63,113 nucleotides of DNA, from NCBI GenBank assembly GCA_021831595.1, contig JAKBMK010000025.1, forward strand, positions 1 to 63,113, given 5' to 3'. Below the pieces are notes generated by a model. The model made no database searches, had not been told where the DNA came from, and saw only the letters and a program-made list of their open reading frames with translations. Each line of letters begins with the position of its first letter. Positions within the stretch are counted from its first letter, which is position 1. Shown piece after piece: positions 40,866-50,429 of the stretch. Made by a program: the position numbers and the translations under genes. The stretch comes from a bacterium (GTDB lineage Bacteria > Patescibacteriota > Minisyncoccia > Phycocordibacterales > UBA9973).

Positions 40866-41642
40866 ATGACTTGGGCAGGGAAAAGAAAATTACAATATTT
40901 AGCAGGAGTGTTTGGAGTTGTATGTATAATACTCTTTATCTTTCTCTATCCTGTTATTTTTCAAAAGCCAACATGCTCTGATGGCAAAATGAATGGTAAT
41001 GAGACTGGAGTAGACTGTGGAGGATCTTGCCAGCTTATGTGTAAAGAGAAGACTTCAGATCCTGTGATTCTCTGGAGTAGAGGATTCCCCGTGCTCGGCA
41101 GTATGTACAATCTCGTAGCCTATGTCGAGAACCAGAACAAAAATTCTGCAGTTGAAAATATCAATTATCGATTTAATGTTTATGACGAGAAGAATCGTAT
41201 GATAGGAAGCAGAGAGGGTACAACCTTCATCCCTCCTAACAAACAGTTTGCTATTTTCGAACCGACATTTGATGCCGGTTTGAGTAAAGTAAAAAGTGTT
41301 TCTTTTGAATTTACAGGACCTCTCACTTGGGTCAAAAAGGAACCTACGATTAATAATCTAGATATATACGCAGACAAGATAACAATGGGGGATGATGTGA
41401 AAAGCCCTAGCCTCTCTGCTATTATCAAGAATGAATCTATATACGACATCCCTTCATTTGATGTTATCGCAATACTTTATGATGAGAAACACAACGCTAT
41501 AAATGCTTCAAAGACTGTTAAAGATGGACTCTATAGTAATGATTCTCTACCAGTATTTTTCACTTGGCCAGAAGTTTTGACCGCCACTCCTGTCTTGGAG
41601 GATGTTCTGATTTCGATTAATCCTTTCACTGTGTCTTTTTAA
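40866..41642 (+). CDS. Single-pass membrane protein with Cys-rich DGxxNGxETGVDCGG motif
   Basis: 258 residues. One N-terminal membrane helix (about 12-33), then PTCSDGKMNGNETGVDCGGSC, a short Cys motif known from many bacterial surface proteins (likely disulfide/Ca-stabilised), and a beta-rich domain (about 60-258) resembling Ig-like or CARDB-type folds (VAYVENQNKNSAVENINYRFNVYD). No enzymatic signature. It precedes rodA by six bases, so they form an operon; a role in envelope growth is inference. Confidence 0.75.
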   Translation: MTWAGKRKLQYLAGVFGVVCIILFIFLYPVIFQKPTCSDGKMNGNETGVDCGGSCQLMCKEKTSDPVILWSRGFPVLGSMYNLVAYVENQNKNSAVENINYRFNVYDEKNRMIGSREGTTFIPPNKQFAIFEPTFDAGLSKVKSVSFEFTGPLTWVKKEPTINNLDIYADKITMGDDVKSPSLSAIIKNESIYDIPSFDVIAILYDEKHNAINASKTVKDGLYSNDSLPVFFTWPEVLTATPVLEDVLISINPFTVSF

Positions 41643-41648
41643 CTTTTT

Positions 41649-42767
41649 ATGAAATCGCGCTTATTTAGTATAGATTGGCTACTAATTCTTTTTATCTTAC
41701 CTGTCCTCTCTGCAGGACTTATTACGATGAAGTCTTTCACCGAAGAGACTCCTTTCTTCTCGCACCAGTTGATGTGGATTGGTATTTCCTTTGCTGTACT
41801 TTTTGCATTATCTTTTATAGATTTTAGATTTCTGAAAAGGACAAGTATCCTCGTTGCACTATTTGGGATATTTTCTTTTCTATTAATTTTGTTGTTTATA
41901 ATTGGACACACTTCTAATGGGGCGCAGTCCTGGTTTAATCTCGGAGGCTTTTCTTTCCAGCCATCGGATATGATGAAGTTGGTAGTGATACTAATGCTTG
42001 CAAAATACTTTTCTCGTCGCCATGTTGAGATAGATAATTTCAAACACATATTTATATCTGGACTTTATGCTTTTATACCTTTCCTTCTAGTTTTCTTACA
42101 ACCGGACTTTGGTAGTGCTATCATCATATTATTTATCTGGATAGGAATGACTCTAGTATCTGGGATTTCTCGTAAATACTTCTTGTTAGTTCTAGGAGCG
42201 GGAGTTGTCGCCTTCACGATGTTGTGGTTCTTCGTCTTTCAACCTTATCAAAAGGATAGAATTATAAACTTTGTTGACCCAATGAGTGATGTCAGAGGCT
42301 CGGGGTACAATGTCTATCAATCAACGATTGCTGTAGGCTCCGGACAAATGATGGGGAAGGGTGTAGGGTTTGGCACTCAATCAAGATTGAAGTTTCTCCC
42401 CGAGTATCAGACGGACTTTATATTTGCTGCCTTTGTTGAAGAATGGGGTTTCGTCGGGGCTATGCTCCTGTTCCTCCTATTTGGACTCATCCTATGGCGG
42501 ATACTCCATATGGCTCTCCTTGGAGCGACGAATTTTGAAATACTTTATGGTGTAGGACTGTCGATATATTTTATTAGCCACTTGATAGTGAATATCGGTA
42601 TGAATATTGGTATAATGCCTGTGACGGGTATCACACTACCATTCATGAGTTATGGAGGTTCGCATTTACTGACAGAATTCATGGGGCTGGGAATATTGAT
42701 GGGGATGAGTAGATATAGACGCGTTGCACATCGAGACGATATGAAAAACGAGTTTTTAGGAATATAG
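41649..42767 (+). CDS. rodA: SEDS peptidoglycan polymerase RodA/FtsW
   Basis: 372 residues, about ten membrane helices. SEDS hallmarks: QSWFNLGGFSFQPSDMMKL (about 97-115), LQPDFGSAIII (catalytic Asp region, about 152), NFVDPMSDVRGSGYNVYQSTIAVGSGQMMGKGVGFGTQSRLKFLPEYQTDFIFAAFVEEWGF, and the C-terminal GIMPVTGITLPFMSYGGSHLLTEF. It polymerises glycan strands in cell elongation. No cognate PBP2 is adjacent. Confidence 0.95.
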   Translation: MKSRLFSIDWLLILFILPVLSAGLITMKSFTEETPFFSHQLMWIGISFAVLFALSFIDFRFLKRTSILVALFGIFSFLLILLFIIGHTSNGAQSWFNLGGFSFQPSDMMKLVVILMLAKYFSRRHVEIDNFKHIFISGLYAFIPFLLVFLQPDFGSAIIILFIWIGMTLVSGISRKYFLLVLGAGVVAFTMLWFFVFQPYQKDRIINFVDPMSDVRGSGYNVYQSTIAVGSGQMMGKGVGFGTQSRLKFLPEYQTDFIFAAFVEEWGFVGAMLLFLLFGLILWRILHMALLGATNFEILYGVGLSIYFISHLIVNIGMNIGIMPVTGITLPFMSYGGSHLLTEFMGLGILMGMSRYRRVAHRDDMKNEFLGI

Positions 42768-42778
42768 TAATTTTAGTT

Positions 42779-42820
42779 CTGCAAAGGTCTTGCCTTTGCG
42801 CAAAGGCAAGACCTTTGCAG
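42779..42820. repeat. Perfect 42-bp palindrome of two family A units
   Basis: CTGCAAAGGTCTTGCCTTTGC followed directly by its exact reverse complement. It sits between rodA and folD and could act as a terminator. Confidence 0.95.
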
Positions 42821-42828
42821 AATAATAT

Positions 42829-43671
42829 ATGCAAATTATAGACGGACGAAAAATCAAAGAAGAAATTTTAAACGAACTAAAAGCAAAAGTCGAAGCTTTG
42901 CCTTTTCCGCCTATCTTTTGTGACATCTTGGTAGGGGATGATCCGGTGTCGGCTTCTTATGTTCGTATAAAAGGGAAGGCTGCCGAATCTATTGGTATTA
43001 AATTTAAAGTTGTAAACTTCCCAGAAACTGTCACGACAGAAGAAATAGTAAATGAGATCGATAATCTGAATCGTGTACCTCTTATGTCAGGTATTATAGT
43101 TCAGCTCCCTTTGCCTTCAATTATAAATACTCAAACAGTTCTCGGTGCTATAGACTCAAAGTTGGATGTAGATTGCCTTGGGTCTATCAATAGTACAAAT
43201 TTTTATGATGATAAAGGAGGGATTGGCTATCCGACAGCTCTGGCCTGTATGAAGCTTCTGGATTCACTGAATCTTGATTTGAAAGACAAAAAGATTGCAG
43301 TCATAGGCCGTGGCAAACTTGTAGGGTTACCCGTTACACACATTCTAGAATCAAGAGGCTTCAAGGTAAATGTTGTACATAGTCAGACAGAGAATAGTGA
43401 AGAAATTATTTTAAATGCTGATGTCATTATAACTGCCACAGGGAGAAGTAAATCTATAACAGGGGATATGGTCAAAGAGGGAGTAGTTATTATAGATGCT
43501 GGAACCTCAGAAGATAATGGTGCAGTAGTTGGAGATGTAGATATAGAATCAGTAGAAGGTAAAGCCTCGTTTGTCAGTCCGACACCAGGAGGAGTAGGAC
43601 CTGTCACCGTCGCAATGCTTCTAGAAAACGTTTATCAAGTAGCTTTAAATAAATCACAAAATGATAAATAA
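42829..43671 (+). CDS. folD: Methylenetetrahydrofolate dehydrogenase/cyclohydrolase FolD
   Basis: 280 residues. Signatures: SASYVRIKGKAAESIGI (with catalytic Lys in the YVRxKxKA-type motif), QLPLP, the NAD(P) Rossmann segment VIGRGKLVGLPVTHIL, and the end motif VSPTPGGVGPVTVAMLLEN. It interconverts one-carbon folates. The ATG is eight bases after the palindrome; the 3' end overlaps the PAP2 gene by 11 bases. Confidence 0.96.
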   Translation: MQIIDGRKIKEEILNELKAKVEALPFPPIFCDILVGDDPVSASYVRIKGKAAESIGIKFKVVNFPETVTTEEIVNEIDNLNRVPLMSGIIVQLPLPSIINTQTVLGAIDSKLDVDCLGSINSTNFYDDKGGIGYPTALACMKLLDSLNLDLKDKKIAVIGRGKLVGLPVTHILESRGFKVNVVHSQTENSEEIILNADVIITATGRSKSITGDMVKEGVVIIDAGTSEDNGAVVGDVDIESVEGKASFVSPTPGGVGPVTVAMLLENVYQVALNKSQNDK

Positions 43672-44218
43672 TATAATTTTTTTAAAAATATTTAGTTTAG
43701 CTCATCAATCTCCATTTCTTGATTGGCTTATAGTTTTCAGTGCGGAAACATTTGGCTACATAATGATAGTGGTTGCTTTCATATATCTACTATTCCATAC
43801 AGACGGAGTTTTCGATTATAAAAATCCATTTCTACAACTAAAGAATAAATTTAGGGAAATATTTTTTGTTTTCTTCACGAGTCTTTTCGCTTGGGGACTT
43901 GAAGCGGTTATGAAGCACCTTATATCTTCTCCTCGACCATTTTTGTATTATCAGAATCTTACACCACTCTTTGTGCACGGAGGTATGGATTCTTTCCCTT
44001 CAGGGCATGCGATGTTCTTCTCGGCTTTGGCAGTGTCGCTTTACTTTGTACACAGAAGAATTGGTATCTTGTATATCTTTGTCGCTCTTATTGTAGGACT
44101 AGCTCGTATCGCAGCCGGGATTCACTTCCCAGTAGATATATTAGCGGGCTATTTAGTGGGTTCCATAATAGCCTTAATTATGAACCTTATTTTCGTAAAA
44201 ATTAAACAAAAAAGATAA
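43661..44218 (+). CDS. PAP2-family membrane phosphatase
   Basis: 185 residues with about five membrane helices and the three-part acid phosphatase signature: KHLISSPRPF, SFPSGHAMF, and RIAAGIHFPVDILAGY. Such enzymes remove phosphate from undecaprenyl pyrophosphate or phosphatidic-acid-like lipids at the outer membrane face. Here it may recycle the lipid carrier for peptidoglycan and the surface glycan. Start overlaps folD. Confidence 0.93.
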   Translation: MINNIIFLKIFSLAHQSPFLDWLIVFSAETFGYIMIVVAFIYLLFHTDGVFDYKNPFLQLKNKFREIFFVFFTSLFAWGLEAVMKHLISSPRPFLYYQNLTPLFVHGGMDSFPSGHAMFFSALAVSLYFVHRRIGILYIFVALIVGLARIAAGIHFPVDILAGYLVGSIIALIMNLIFVKIKQKR

Positions 44219-44239
44219 AATTCCGCCCAAGTAAAAAGC

Positions 44240-44268
44240 TTGATTTTTAAGGTAAAAAGGGCTAAAAT
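44240..44268 (+). promoter_or_regulatory. secDF promoter
   Basis: TTGATT (44240-44245), 17-base spacer, TAAAAT (44263-44268); ATG follows nine bases later, so the leader is almost absent. Confidence 0.65.
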
Positions 44269-44277
44269 GACCCTATT

Positions 44278-45684
44278 ATGTGGAAAACAAGAATTACAGC
44301 ATTACTCATTTTATTATTAGGCGCAGGTATAGGTTTCTTTGTTTATAAATCAGAATTATCTCACAGAACTCTCGTTGCAAAGAATGCGACAGCAGAGACG
44401 AAGCAAGCACCCACAGGGTTTGCCAAGTGGCCATTCAAGTTAGGCCTCGACCTTTCAGGTGGAACACACTTAGTGTATAGAGCAGATGTCTCAAGAGTTA
44501 ACTCTACTGAGATAAATGATTCAATGTCTTCACTTCGTGATGTTATCGAGAGACGCATAAATATTTTCGGAGTTTCAGAACCTTCAATCCAAGTTCAAGA
44601 TGGCGGCTTTTCTAATCAAGGGGAACAACGTTTGATTGTTGATCTTCCTGGTGTTACTGATGTCTCTCAAGCTATTGAAATGATAGGTCAGACTCCTACT
44701 CTTGATTTCCGTACAGAAAATCCTGTGAAGGATGCTCCACAGACAGCTACTGTTGATAAGAACGGACAAGTTGTATTAGATCCTTATGCTTCAAAATTTG
44801 TTCCTACTGAACTCACTGGTCGTTTCCTTCAAAAGGCAAACTTGGAATTTGATCAGACAACAGGTGAACCAATCGTTGGGCTACAATTCAATCCAGAAGG
44901 AGCGGCTTTGTTTGAAAAAATTACAAGTGAAAATGTTGGAAAGACTGTAGCTATTTTCCTCGATGGATCACCTATTTCAATACCAACAGTTAACGAAGCT
45001 ATAAAGGGTGGCAAGGCTCAAATCTCTGGAAACTTCAAACCACAAGAAGCCAAGACTCTCGTCGGCCGCCTAAATTCTGGCGCTCTTCCTGTGCCTATCG
45101 AACTTATTTCTACAGAAACAATTGGTCCATCTCTCGGAGCTAAGGCAACTACCGCTGGAGTTCAAGCTGCACTTATCGGATTCCTCGCTATAGCACTCTT
45201 CCTTATAATTTGGTACAGACTACCTGGAATGATTGCTGTTATCGCCCTTACTATATATGCAGTCACAATGATGGCTATATTCAAGACGGTGCCTGTGACT
45301 CTAACGGCCGCAGGTATTGCTGGATTTATCATTTCAATAGGTATTGCTGTGGATGCGAATGTGCTTATATTTGAACGTATCAAAGAAGAGCTAAGAGCTG
45401 GAAATAACGTTACAGATTCTATGCATAATGGTTTCAGACGTGCATGGCTCTCAGTTCGTGACTCAAATATTTCAAGTATTATCACAGCTATTATTTTGTA
45501 TTGGTTTGGTACAACTCTCATAAAAGGATTTGCATTGGTATTCTTAATCGGTGTTCTTGTTTCTATGATTTCTGCAATCTCCATCACACGATTGTTCCTC
45601 TATACTCTTAATATTAAGAAGACGAGTAAGTTTACTAATTTCTTGTTCGGGTCGGGCTTTAGTAGTGCTAAATCTCAAAAATAA
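44278..45684 (+). CDS. secD: Protein translocase subunit SecD
   Basis: 468 residues, six membrane helices. KLGLDLSGGTHLVYRAD after the first helix is the family signature; the large periplasmic P1 domain follows (about 60-275); the C-terminal half holds five helices with AGIAGFIISIGIAVDANVLIFERIKEEL. It uses the proton gradient to pull exported proteins. Shorter P1 than in E. coli. Confidence 0.97.
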   Translation: MWKTRITALLILLLGAGIGFFVYKSELSHRTLVAKNATAETKQAPTGFAKWPFKLGLDLSGGTHLVYRADVSRVNSTEINDSMSSLRDVIERRINIFGVSEPSIQVQDGGFSNQGEQRLIVDLPGVTDVSQAIEMIGQTPTLDFRTENPVKDAPQTATVDKNGQVVLDPYASKFVPTELTGRFLQKANLEFDQTTGEPIVGLQFNPEGAALFEKITSENVGKTVAIFLDGSPISIPTVNEAIKGGKAQISGNFKPQEAKTLVGRLNSGALPVPIELISTETIGPSLGAKATTAGVQAALIGFLAIALFLIIWYRLPGMIAVIALTIYAVTMMAIFKTVPVTLTAAGIAGFIISIGIAVDANVLIFERIKEELRAGNNVTDSMHNGFRRAWLSVRDSNISSIITAIILYWFGTTLIKGFALVFLIGVLVSMISAISITRLFLYTLNIKKTSKFTNFLFGSGFSSAKSQK

Positions 45685-45687
45685 TTT

Positions 45688-46569
45688 ATGTTCATAATTA
45701 AACACAAAAAAGTATTCGTTTTAGTTTCAGTTGTCTTGGTTGCCCTCTCTATTGGAGCGATCTCGTTCTTTGGTCTTAATCTAGGTATTGATTTCAAGGG
45801 AGGGTCTCTCACAGAAGTAGAATATGCGACAGTTCGTCCAGATCAGAGTGTAGTTGAGGCTGACTTGAAAAATTTGTCTCTCGGTCAAGCTTTAGTTCAG
45901 CCAATAGGGGACAAAGGTTATAGTATCAAGACTCGTGCTGTGACAGACAAAGAACACCAAGAGTTAGTAAAAGCACTTGGAGCAGATGCAAAAGAAAAGA
46001 GTTTCACTTCTATTGGTCCATCAGTAGGGAAGGAGCTTGCTCGTAAGTCACTCCTATCATTCATTCTTGTATCCCTCGGTATCATTTTCTGGATTGCTTA
46101 TTCTTTCCGTAAAGTTTCAAAGCCTGTCTCTTCTTGGAAGTATGGCCTTGTAGCTATCGTTACTCTTATTCACGATATCATGATTCCTGTTGGAGTCTTT
46201 GCAGTTTTGAGTCACATCTTTGGAGTTGAGATAGATACATTGTTCGTAGTAGCTATCCTTACTGTCCTAGGTCTTTCTGTGTCAGATACAATCGTGGTTT
46301 TCGATAGAATTCGTGAGAATATCCGTGTTGGTCACTTTAAAACTTTTGAAGAGACTGTCGGTAATAGTATTTCACAAGTTTATACTCGTTCTATTGCGAC
46401 TTCAGCAACAGTTATAATCGCATTGCTTGCTCTCGTCTTCTTTGGTCCTACAAGTACAAAAGTGTTCGCAATGATGCTCACAGCTGGTATGTTCTTTGGA
46501 ACTTACTCATCTATATTCCTTGCTTCACCACTTCTTGTTTTTGTAAAAAATTGGCAGAAAAGTAAATAA
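45688..46569 (+). CDS. secF: Protein translocase subunit SecF
   Basis: 293 residues, six membrane helices, GLNLGIDFKGGSLTEVEY signature and VLGLSVSDTIVVFDRIREN in the C-terminal half. Three bases after secD; they form one complex. Confidence 0.97.
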   Translation: MFIIKHKKVFVLVSVVLVALSIGAISFFGLNLGIDFKGGSLTEVEYATVRPDQSVVEADLKNLSLGQALVQPIGDKGYSIKTRAVTDKEHQELVKALGADAKEKSFTSIGPSVGKELARKSLLSFILVSLGIIFWIAYSFRKVSKPVSSWKYGLVAIVTLIHDIMIPVGVFAVLSHIFGVEIDTLFVVAILTVLGLSVSDTIVVFDRIRENIRVGHFKTFEETVGNSISQVYTRSIATSATVIIALLALVFFGPTSTKVFAMMLTAGMFFGTYSSIFLASPLLVFVKNWQKSK

Positions 46570-46583
46570 TATATAGCTAATTA

Positions 46584-46620
46584 ATAAATGCCCCGCCGAC
46601 TTTGTCGGCGGGGCATTTAT
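46584..46620 (+). terminator. Intrinsic terminator after secDF
   Basis: ATAAATGCCCCGCCGAC-TTT-reverse complement. An extended -10 TGCTATAAT (46620-46628) for lemA starts at its last base. Confidence 0.85.
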
Positions 46621-46675
46621 GCTATAATATACTGACGCCGAAAGTCGGTAAATTAATATTAAAAATAACAATCAT

Positions 46676-47233
46676 ATGTCAATAATATATATAGTTTTGG
46701 GAATAATAGTTGCATTCGTTTTATATCTAATCTTCAAATATAATGGTTTTGTCAGTTTAAAGAATCGTGCACAAGAAGCTTGGGCAGATATCGATGTCCA
46801 GCTAAAACGCCGTTATGATCTCATTCCAAACTTGGTGAATACAGTCAAGGGTTATGCTACACATGAATCAACAGCATTTGAGAAGGTGACAGAGGCTCGT
46901 GCTAAAGCAATGGGTGCAGGTACAAGAGCTGAGAAGGGAGAAGCAGAGAATGCTTTGTCTGGAACTTTGAAATCTTTGTTTGCTATATCGGAAGCTTATC
47001 CAGAATTGAAAGCTAATACAAACTTTATACAATTACAAAACGAACTTGCCGATACAGAGAACAAGATTATGGCTTCACGCCGTTTCTATAATGGTAATGT
47101 CCGTGACTTCAACACAGGTGTACAAACTTTCCCAGGCAATCTCATAGCAGGTATGTTTAAATTCACAGCCTTAGAATTCTTTGAACTTGAAGCCGACAGC
47201 GCCGAGAAGAATCCAGTAGAAGTTAAGTTCTAG
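46676..47233 (+). CDS. lemA: LemA family membrane protein
   Basis: 185 residues. N-terminal helix in the membrane (about 3-21), then the LemA helical core: NRAQEAWADIDVQLKRRYDLIPNLVNTVKGYATHE and SRRFYNGNVRDFNTGVQTFPGNLIA. Function is unclear; it often pairs with TPM or HtpX proteins. It is the first of three genes ending in htpX. Confidence 0.95.
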   Translation: MSIIYIVLGIIVAFVLYLIFKYNGFVSLKNRAQEAWADIDVQLKRRYDLIPNLVNTVKGYATHESTAFEKVTEARAKAMGAGTRAEKGEAENALSGTLKSLFAISEAYPELKANTNFIQLQNELADTENKIMASRRFYNGNVRDFNTGVQTFPGNLIAGMFKFTALEFFELEADSAEKNPVEVKF

Positions 47234-47240
47234 AACGAAA

Positions 47241-48530
47241 ATGATTTCCATCTTTAGAAGAATTAAAAATAAAACAAATTTTATATTTTTAACAAAGATA
47301 TTCATTTTTGTTATCTTTTCATCGTATTCTTCTATAGCTCTTGCTCGAGGTGGAGGGGGAGGATCTGGCGGTGGAGGTGGAGGAGGCGGCGGCGGAGGCT
47401 TTTCTGGTCATGGCTCTGGAAGACCTCTAACTCTTTGGGATATGGCATATGCAGCCTTTTGGGCTCTTCTCATTATTATTCCTGTTGTAATTGCATGGTA
47501 TAAAAAGAAGAAAAAAATTGAAAAGGCAGAAATATTACTAAAAGAGGCTAAGTCTACAGATTCAAAATGGGATAAAGATTTGCTGAAAAATAAGGTGACG
47601 GAAACTTTCCTAAAATTTCAAGAAGATTGGAGTAATTTCAATGTTGAGAGAATGAAAGAATATCTGACAGAGGATTATTACAAAAGAATGGTTCTCGAGA
47701 TGAATGTTCTAAAAAATGAGAATAGACAGAATATTATGTCTGGTGTATCTATAAGTAGTTTGAACTTTTTAGAAATCCAAGACGAGAGTGACAATAATAA
47801 AGACAACTTCACAATTGAAGTTAATGCTATGGCACAAGATTCTCTGTATGATACAACAAATAATAGTTTATTATACAGAGACTCAAATCCTTTTTCTGAA
47901 TACTGGAATTTTTTGAGACAGGGAGATGATTGGAAACTTAATCTGATAAAACAAGTAACAGAAGATGCACAAAGCATAGAAAATGATATTGTGGATTTTG
48001 CCAAGAGAAATAATTTTTACTATGATCCAGATTTTGGCTGGCTTATGATGCCAAACAAAGGAGTTATTTTCAGTAAAAATAATTTTAAAACTTCCGATAT
48101 TAACAATCATGTGGTTGGATATTTTAGAGATAAAATTGTTGAATTTTATACATTTATTCCAAATGCTCAAAGTAGAGCGTCGCAAAATTTTCTTGTTGCA
48201 CAAATGGTTCTTCCAATACGATATAACGATATCTTGGTTAGGAGGAAGAGAGCTCTGATTAATATCGGTCCGTGGGGAATGAGAAGAATTAAAACGGAAA
48301 GTAATGATTTTGAGAGGAAGTTTTGTCTATGGGCTGATCCTTCAGATCAAATAAGTTCTTTTGAGCTTTTGTCTCCGGATTTTATGGAAAAAATATATGA
48401 ATTACCGTTTGAGCTAAATATAGAAATAGTTGGTAACTTTCTATACTTCTATTCTGAGAAGAGGTCTGGTGTGAATTATGATAAAATGTTAGAAATATTG
48501 TCTTGGGCATTTGACGAGATGAAAATGTAA
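47241..48530 (+). CDS. Tim44-like domain membrane protein
   Basis: 429 residues. Signal/anchor (about 12-34), then a glycine tract ARGGGGGSGGGGGGGGGGGF (about 36-56), a second membrane helix (about 70-88), a basic stretch KKKKK, and a Tim44-like alpha/beta domain (about 115-250: VTETFLKFQEDWSNFNVERMKEYLTEDYY). A C-terminal half (about 255-429) is not recognised. In relatives the lemA partner at this place is a TPM-domain protein; here a Gly-rich Tim44 protein takes it. Likely membrane proteostasis with LemA and HtpX (inference from context). Confidence 0.8.
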   Translation: MISIFRRIKNKTNFIFLTKIFIFVIFSSYSSIALARGGGGGSGGGGGGGGGGGFSGHGSGRPLTLWDMAYAAFWALLIIIPVVIAWYKKKKKIEKAEILLKEAKSTDSKWDKDLLKNKVTETFLKFQEDWSNFNVERMKEYLTEDYYKRMVLEMNVLKNENRQNIMSGVSISSLNFLEIQDESDNNKDNFTIEVNAMAQDSLYDTTNNSLLYRDSNPFSEYWNFLRQGDDWKLNLIKQVTEDAQSIENDIVDFAKRNNFYYDPDFGWLMMPNKGVIFSKNNFKTSDINNHVVGYFRDKIVEFYTFIPNAQSRASQNFLVAQMVLPIRYNDILVRRKRALINIGPWGMRRIKTESNDFERKFCLWADPSDQISSFELLSPDFMEKIYELPFELNIEIVGNFLYFYSEKRSGVNYDKMLEILSWAFDEMKM

Positions 48531-48552
48531 TTTTATTTATTATTTTAATTTT

Positions 48553-49443
48553 ATGGCAACTTTATATACGCAGCAATCAAATAATGTAGCGAAGACTTGG
48601 ATGCTCATGAGCGCCTTCTTGGTCATCGTCATAGGGCTTGGTTTTTTGTTTTCAAGGATGTACAACAATCCTAGTATTCTTTATATTTTCGTAATATTTT
48701 CTATTGTTATGAATATTATGAGTTATTGGTATTCCGACAAGATTGCTTTGTCTCTTGCGAAGGCCAAGCCTGCCACAAGGGAACAGTATTTTGATTTCTA
48801 TACTCTTGTCGAGAATTTATCTATCACGGCTGGACTACCGATGCCAAAAATTTATGTTATAGAAGATCCTTCCCCAAATGCTTTTGCTACAGGTAGAGAC
48901 AAGAACCACTCCGTTGTCGCAGTGACGACAGGTCTCCTAGCTATTATGAACAAGACTGAGCTTGAGGGTGTGATTGCTCATGAAATGAGTCACATTGGGA
49001 ATAAGGACATGCTTCTCTCTACTGTAGCTGTTGTTCTCGTCGGATTCGTGGCTATTATCTCTGATATGATGCTCCGCATGTCTCTCTTTGGTGGTAATCG
49101 TGATGACAGAGAAGGAAACAACCTATTTATGATTATAGGTATTATTGTGGCTATTCTTGCTCCTATCGCTGCGACTCTTATACAACTAGCTATTTCAAGG
49201 AAAAGAGAGTACCTCGCGGATGCTTCCGGTGCTCTCCTTACACGTTATCCTGAAGGGCTGGCAAGGGCACTTGAGAAGATTTCCCAATATGGAAGACCTA
49301 TGCAATCTCAATCGACTGCTATTGCGCATCTGTATATAGCAAACCCACTTGGATCTGGTAATTTCGCTAAAAAAGCTAGTAATTTGTTCTCGACCCACCC
49401 CCCAGTAGAAGAGAGAATTAAGAAACTTCGAGGAAGTTTATAA
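48553..49443 (+). CDS. htpX: Membrane metalloprotease HtpX
   Basis: 296 residues, M48 family. Two N-terminal membrane helices, zinc motif HEMSH (about 140), two more helices, and the third-ligand segment REYLADASGA (about 222). It degrades misfolded membrane proteins. Last gene of the lemA group. Confidence 0.96.
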   Translation: MATLYTQQSNNVAKTWMLMSAFLVIVIGLGFLFSRMYNNPSILYIFVIFSIVMNIMSYWYSDKIALSLAKAKPATREQYFDFYTLVENLSITAGLPMPKIYVIEDPSPNAFATGRDKNHSVVAVTTGLLAIMNKTELEGVIAHEMSHIGNKDMLLSTVAVVLVGFVAIISDMMLRMSLFGGNRDDREGNNLFMIIGIIVAILAPIAATLIQLAISRKREYLADASGALLTRYPEGLARALEKISQYGRPMQSQSTAIAHLYIANPLGSGNFAKKASNLFSTHPPVEERIKKLRGSL

Positions 49444-49449
49444 TTTTAC

Positions 49450-49478
49450 TTGGTAAAAAATTAAATATTTAGTATGAT
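49450..49478 (+). promoter_or_regulatory. tRNA-Ser promoter
   Basis: TTGGTA (49450-49455), 17-base spacer, TATGAT (49473-49478). The roughly 90-base tRNA leader folds ATATCCACTTTAC/GTAAGGTGGATAT near 49541-49571. Confidence 0.6.
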
Positions 49479-49578
49479 ACACTCAGATGTTCTTTTTAGA
49501 GCGTAGCTTTTTATTTTTAATTAAAGGCTATGTGTATCCCATATCCACTTTACTCACGTAAGGTGGATATTGGGATAT

Positions 49579-49665
49579 GGATGGTTCGCATAGTGGTCGA
49601 GTGCGCAGTCCTGGAAAGACTGTATACCTGAAAGGGTATCGAGGGTTCGAATCCCTCACCATCCG
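49579..49665 (+). tRNA. tRNA-Ser (anticodon GGA)
   Basis: 87 bases. Acceptor GGATGGT / ACCATCC, anticodon arm CAGTC-CTGGAAA-GACTG with GGA at 34-36, long variable arm TATACC-TGAAA-GGGTATC as in class II tRNAs, T-arm GAGGG-TTCGAAT-CCCTC. CCA is not encoded. Confidence 0.95.
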
Positions 49666-49696
49666 CAATTGTCTATCAGATATTTAAAATATTTGA

Positions 49697-49702
49697 TACA
49701 AT
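49697..49702 (+). promoter_or_regulatory. Extended -10, likely leaderless
   Basis: TGA-TACAAT ends six bases before ATG 49709. Confidence 0.45.
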
Positions 49703-49708
49703 AGACCT

Positions 49709-50371
49709 ATGAAAAAATATATTAAACTCTTGATGACTTTTAGGAAGAAACTAAAAACATGGCTAGCTAAAAAGAAAAATTTTAAATCAGCTTTAATCGT
49801 TGTAATCTTCGGGATTTTTATATTGCTGATAACAAATATGAATCCAGGAATTTTGAATAATCCAAAAACAGAAATTTCTAGTTTTATTCCATCAATAATG
49901 ATAGATGGTCTAAAACTTGATAGAGTAGAAAATCTATCAACTCCAGATGATCAAGGCTATGTACAAAAAGGGTTTGCCTTTTTTAATGTAGATGGAGAGG
50001 AGGTAGTTAGTTCTATTAATGACAAGGGGGAATTAATTGTTCAAACTAAACCAATTATATTAACAGTCTTCGTTTGTAATAGGGGGAATGCAGCTCACTG
50101 TCAGGAATATCTAAGTAATGGAGTAGTAGAAGTAAATAAAGGAGTTACTAACAAAAAAACATCAATTCATAATAGGAAGGTATTTCTAGCTTCATTTGAA
50201 GAGAGTAACCAGGATACAGACCCAAATTTTGATAAAACAAAATTAAGTTCGACTAGTTATTTGTGGTGCGAAGGGAAGCACTGTTTCCAGGTATTTTCAT
50301 ATAAAGAATTTAGTGATGTGACCGAGAAGCTAATAAATTCAATAATAGAAAACTATTCGAACAAAAAGTAG
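49709..50371 (+). CDS. Membrane-anchored protein of unknown function
   Basis: 220 residues. A very basic N-terminus (MKKYIKLLMTFRKKLKTWLAKKKNFK) precedes one membrane helix (about 28-45); the remaining 175 residues are extracytoplasmic with four Cys (CNRGNAAHC and CEGKHC), which could form two disulfides. No family recognised. A DsbA-like protein is encoded nearby (52310). Confidence 0.65.
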   Translation: MKKYIKLLMTFRKKLKTWLAKKKNFKSALIVVIFGIFILLITNMNPGILNNPKTEISSFIPSIMIDGLKLDRVENLSTPDDQGYVQKGFAFFNVDGEEVVSSINDKGELIVQTKPIILTVFVCNRGNAAHCQEYLSNGVVEVNKGVTNKKTSIHNRKVFLASFEESNQDTDPNFDKTKLSSTSYLWCEGKHCFQVFSYKEFSDVTEKLINSIIENYSNKK

Positions 50372-50393
50372 ATATTTGTACTAGAATAATTCA

Positions 50394-50422
50394 TTGACTT
50401 AAATTCTATCAAGTTATAGAAT
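50394..50422 (+). promoter_or_regulatory. Promoter of the cupredoxin gene
   Basis: TTGACT (50394-50399), 17-base spacer, TAGAAT (50417-50422). Confidence 0.7.
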
Positions 50423-50429
50423 TGTATTG

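Noticed and set aside
42779-42820. Riboswitch upstream of folD
   Set aside because: The 42-bp perfect palindrome is a doublet of the dispersed family A hairpin, found at many unrelated genes.
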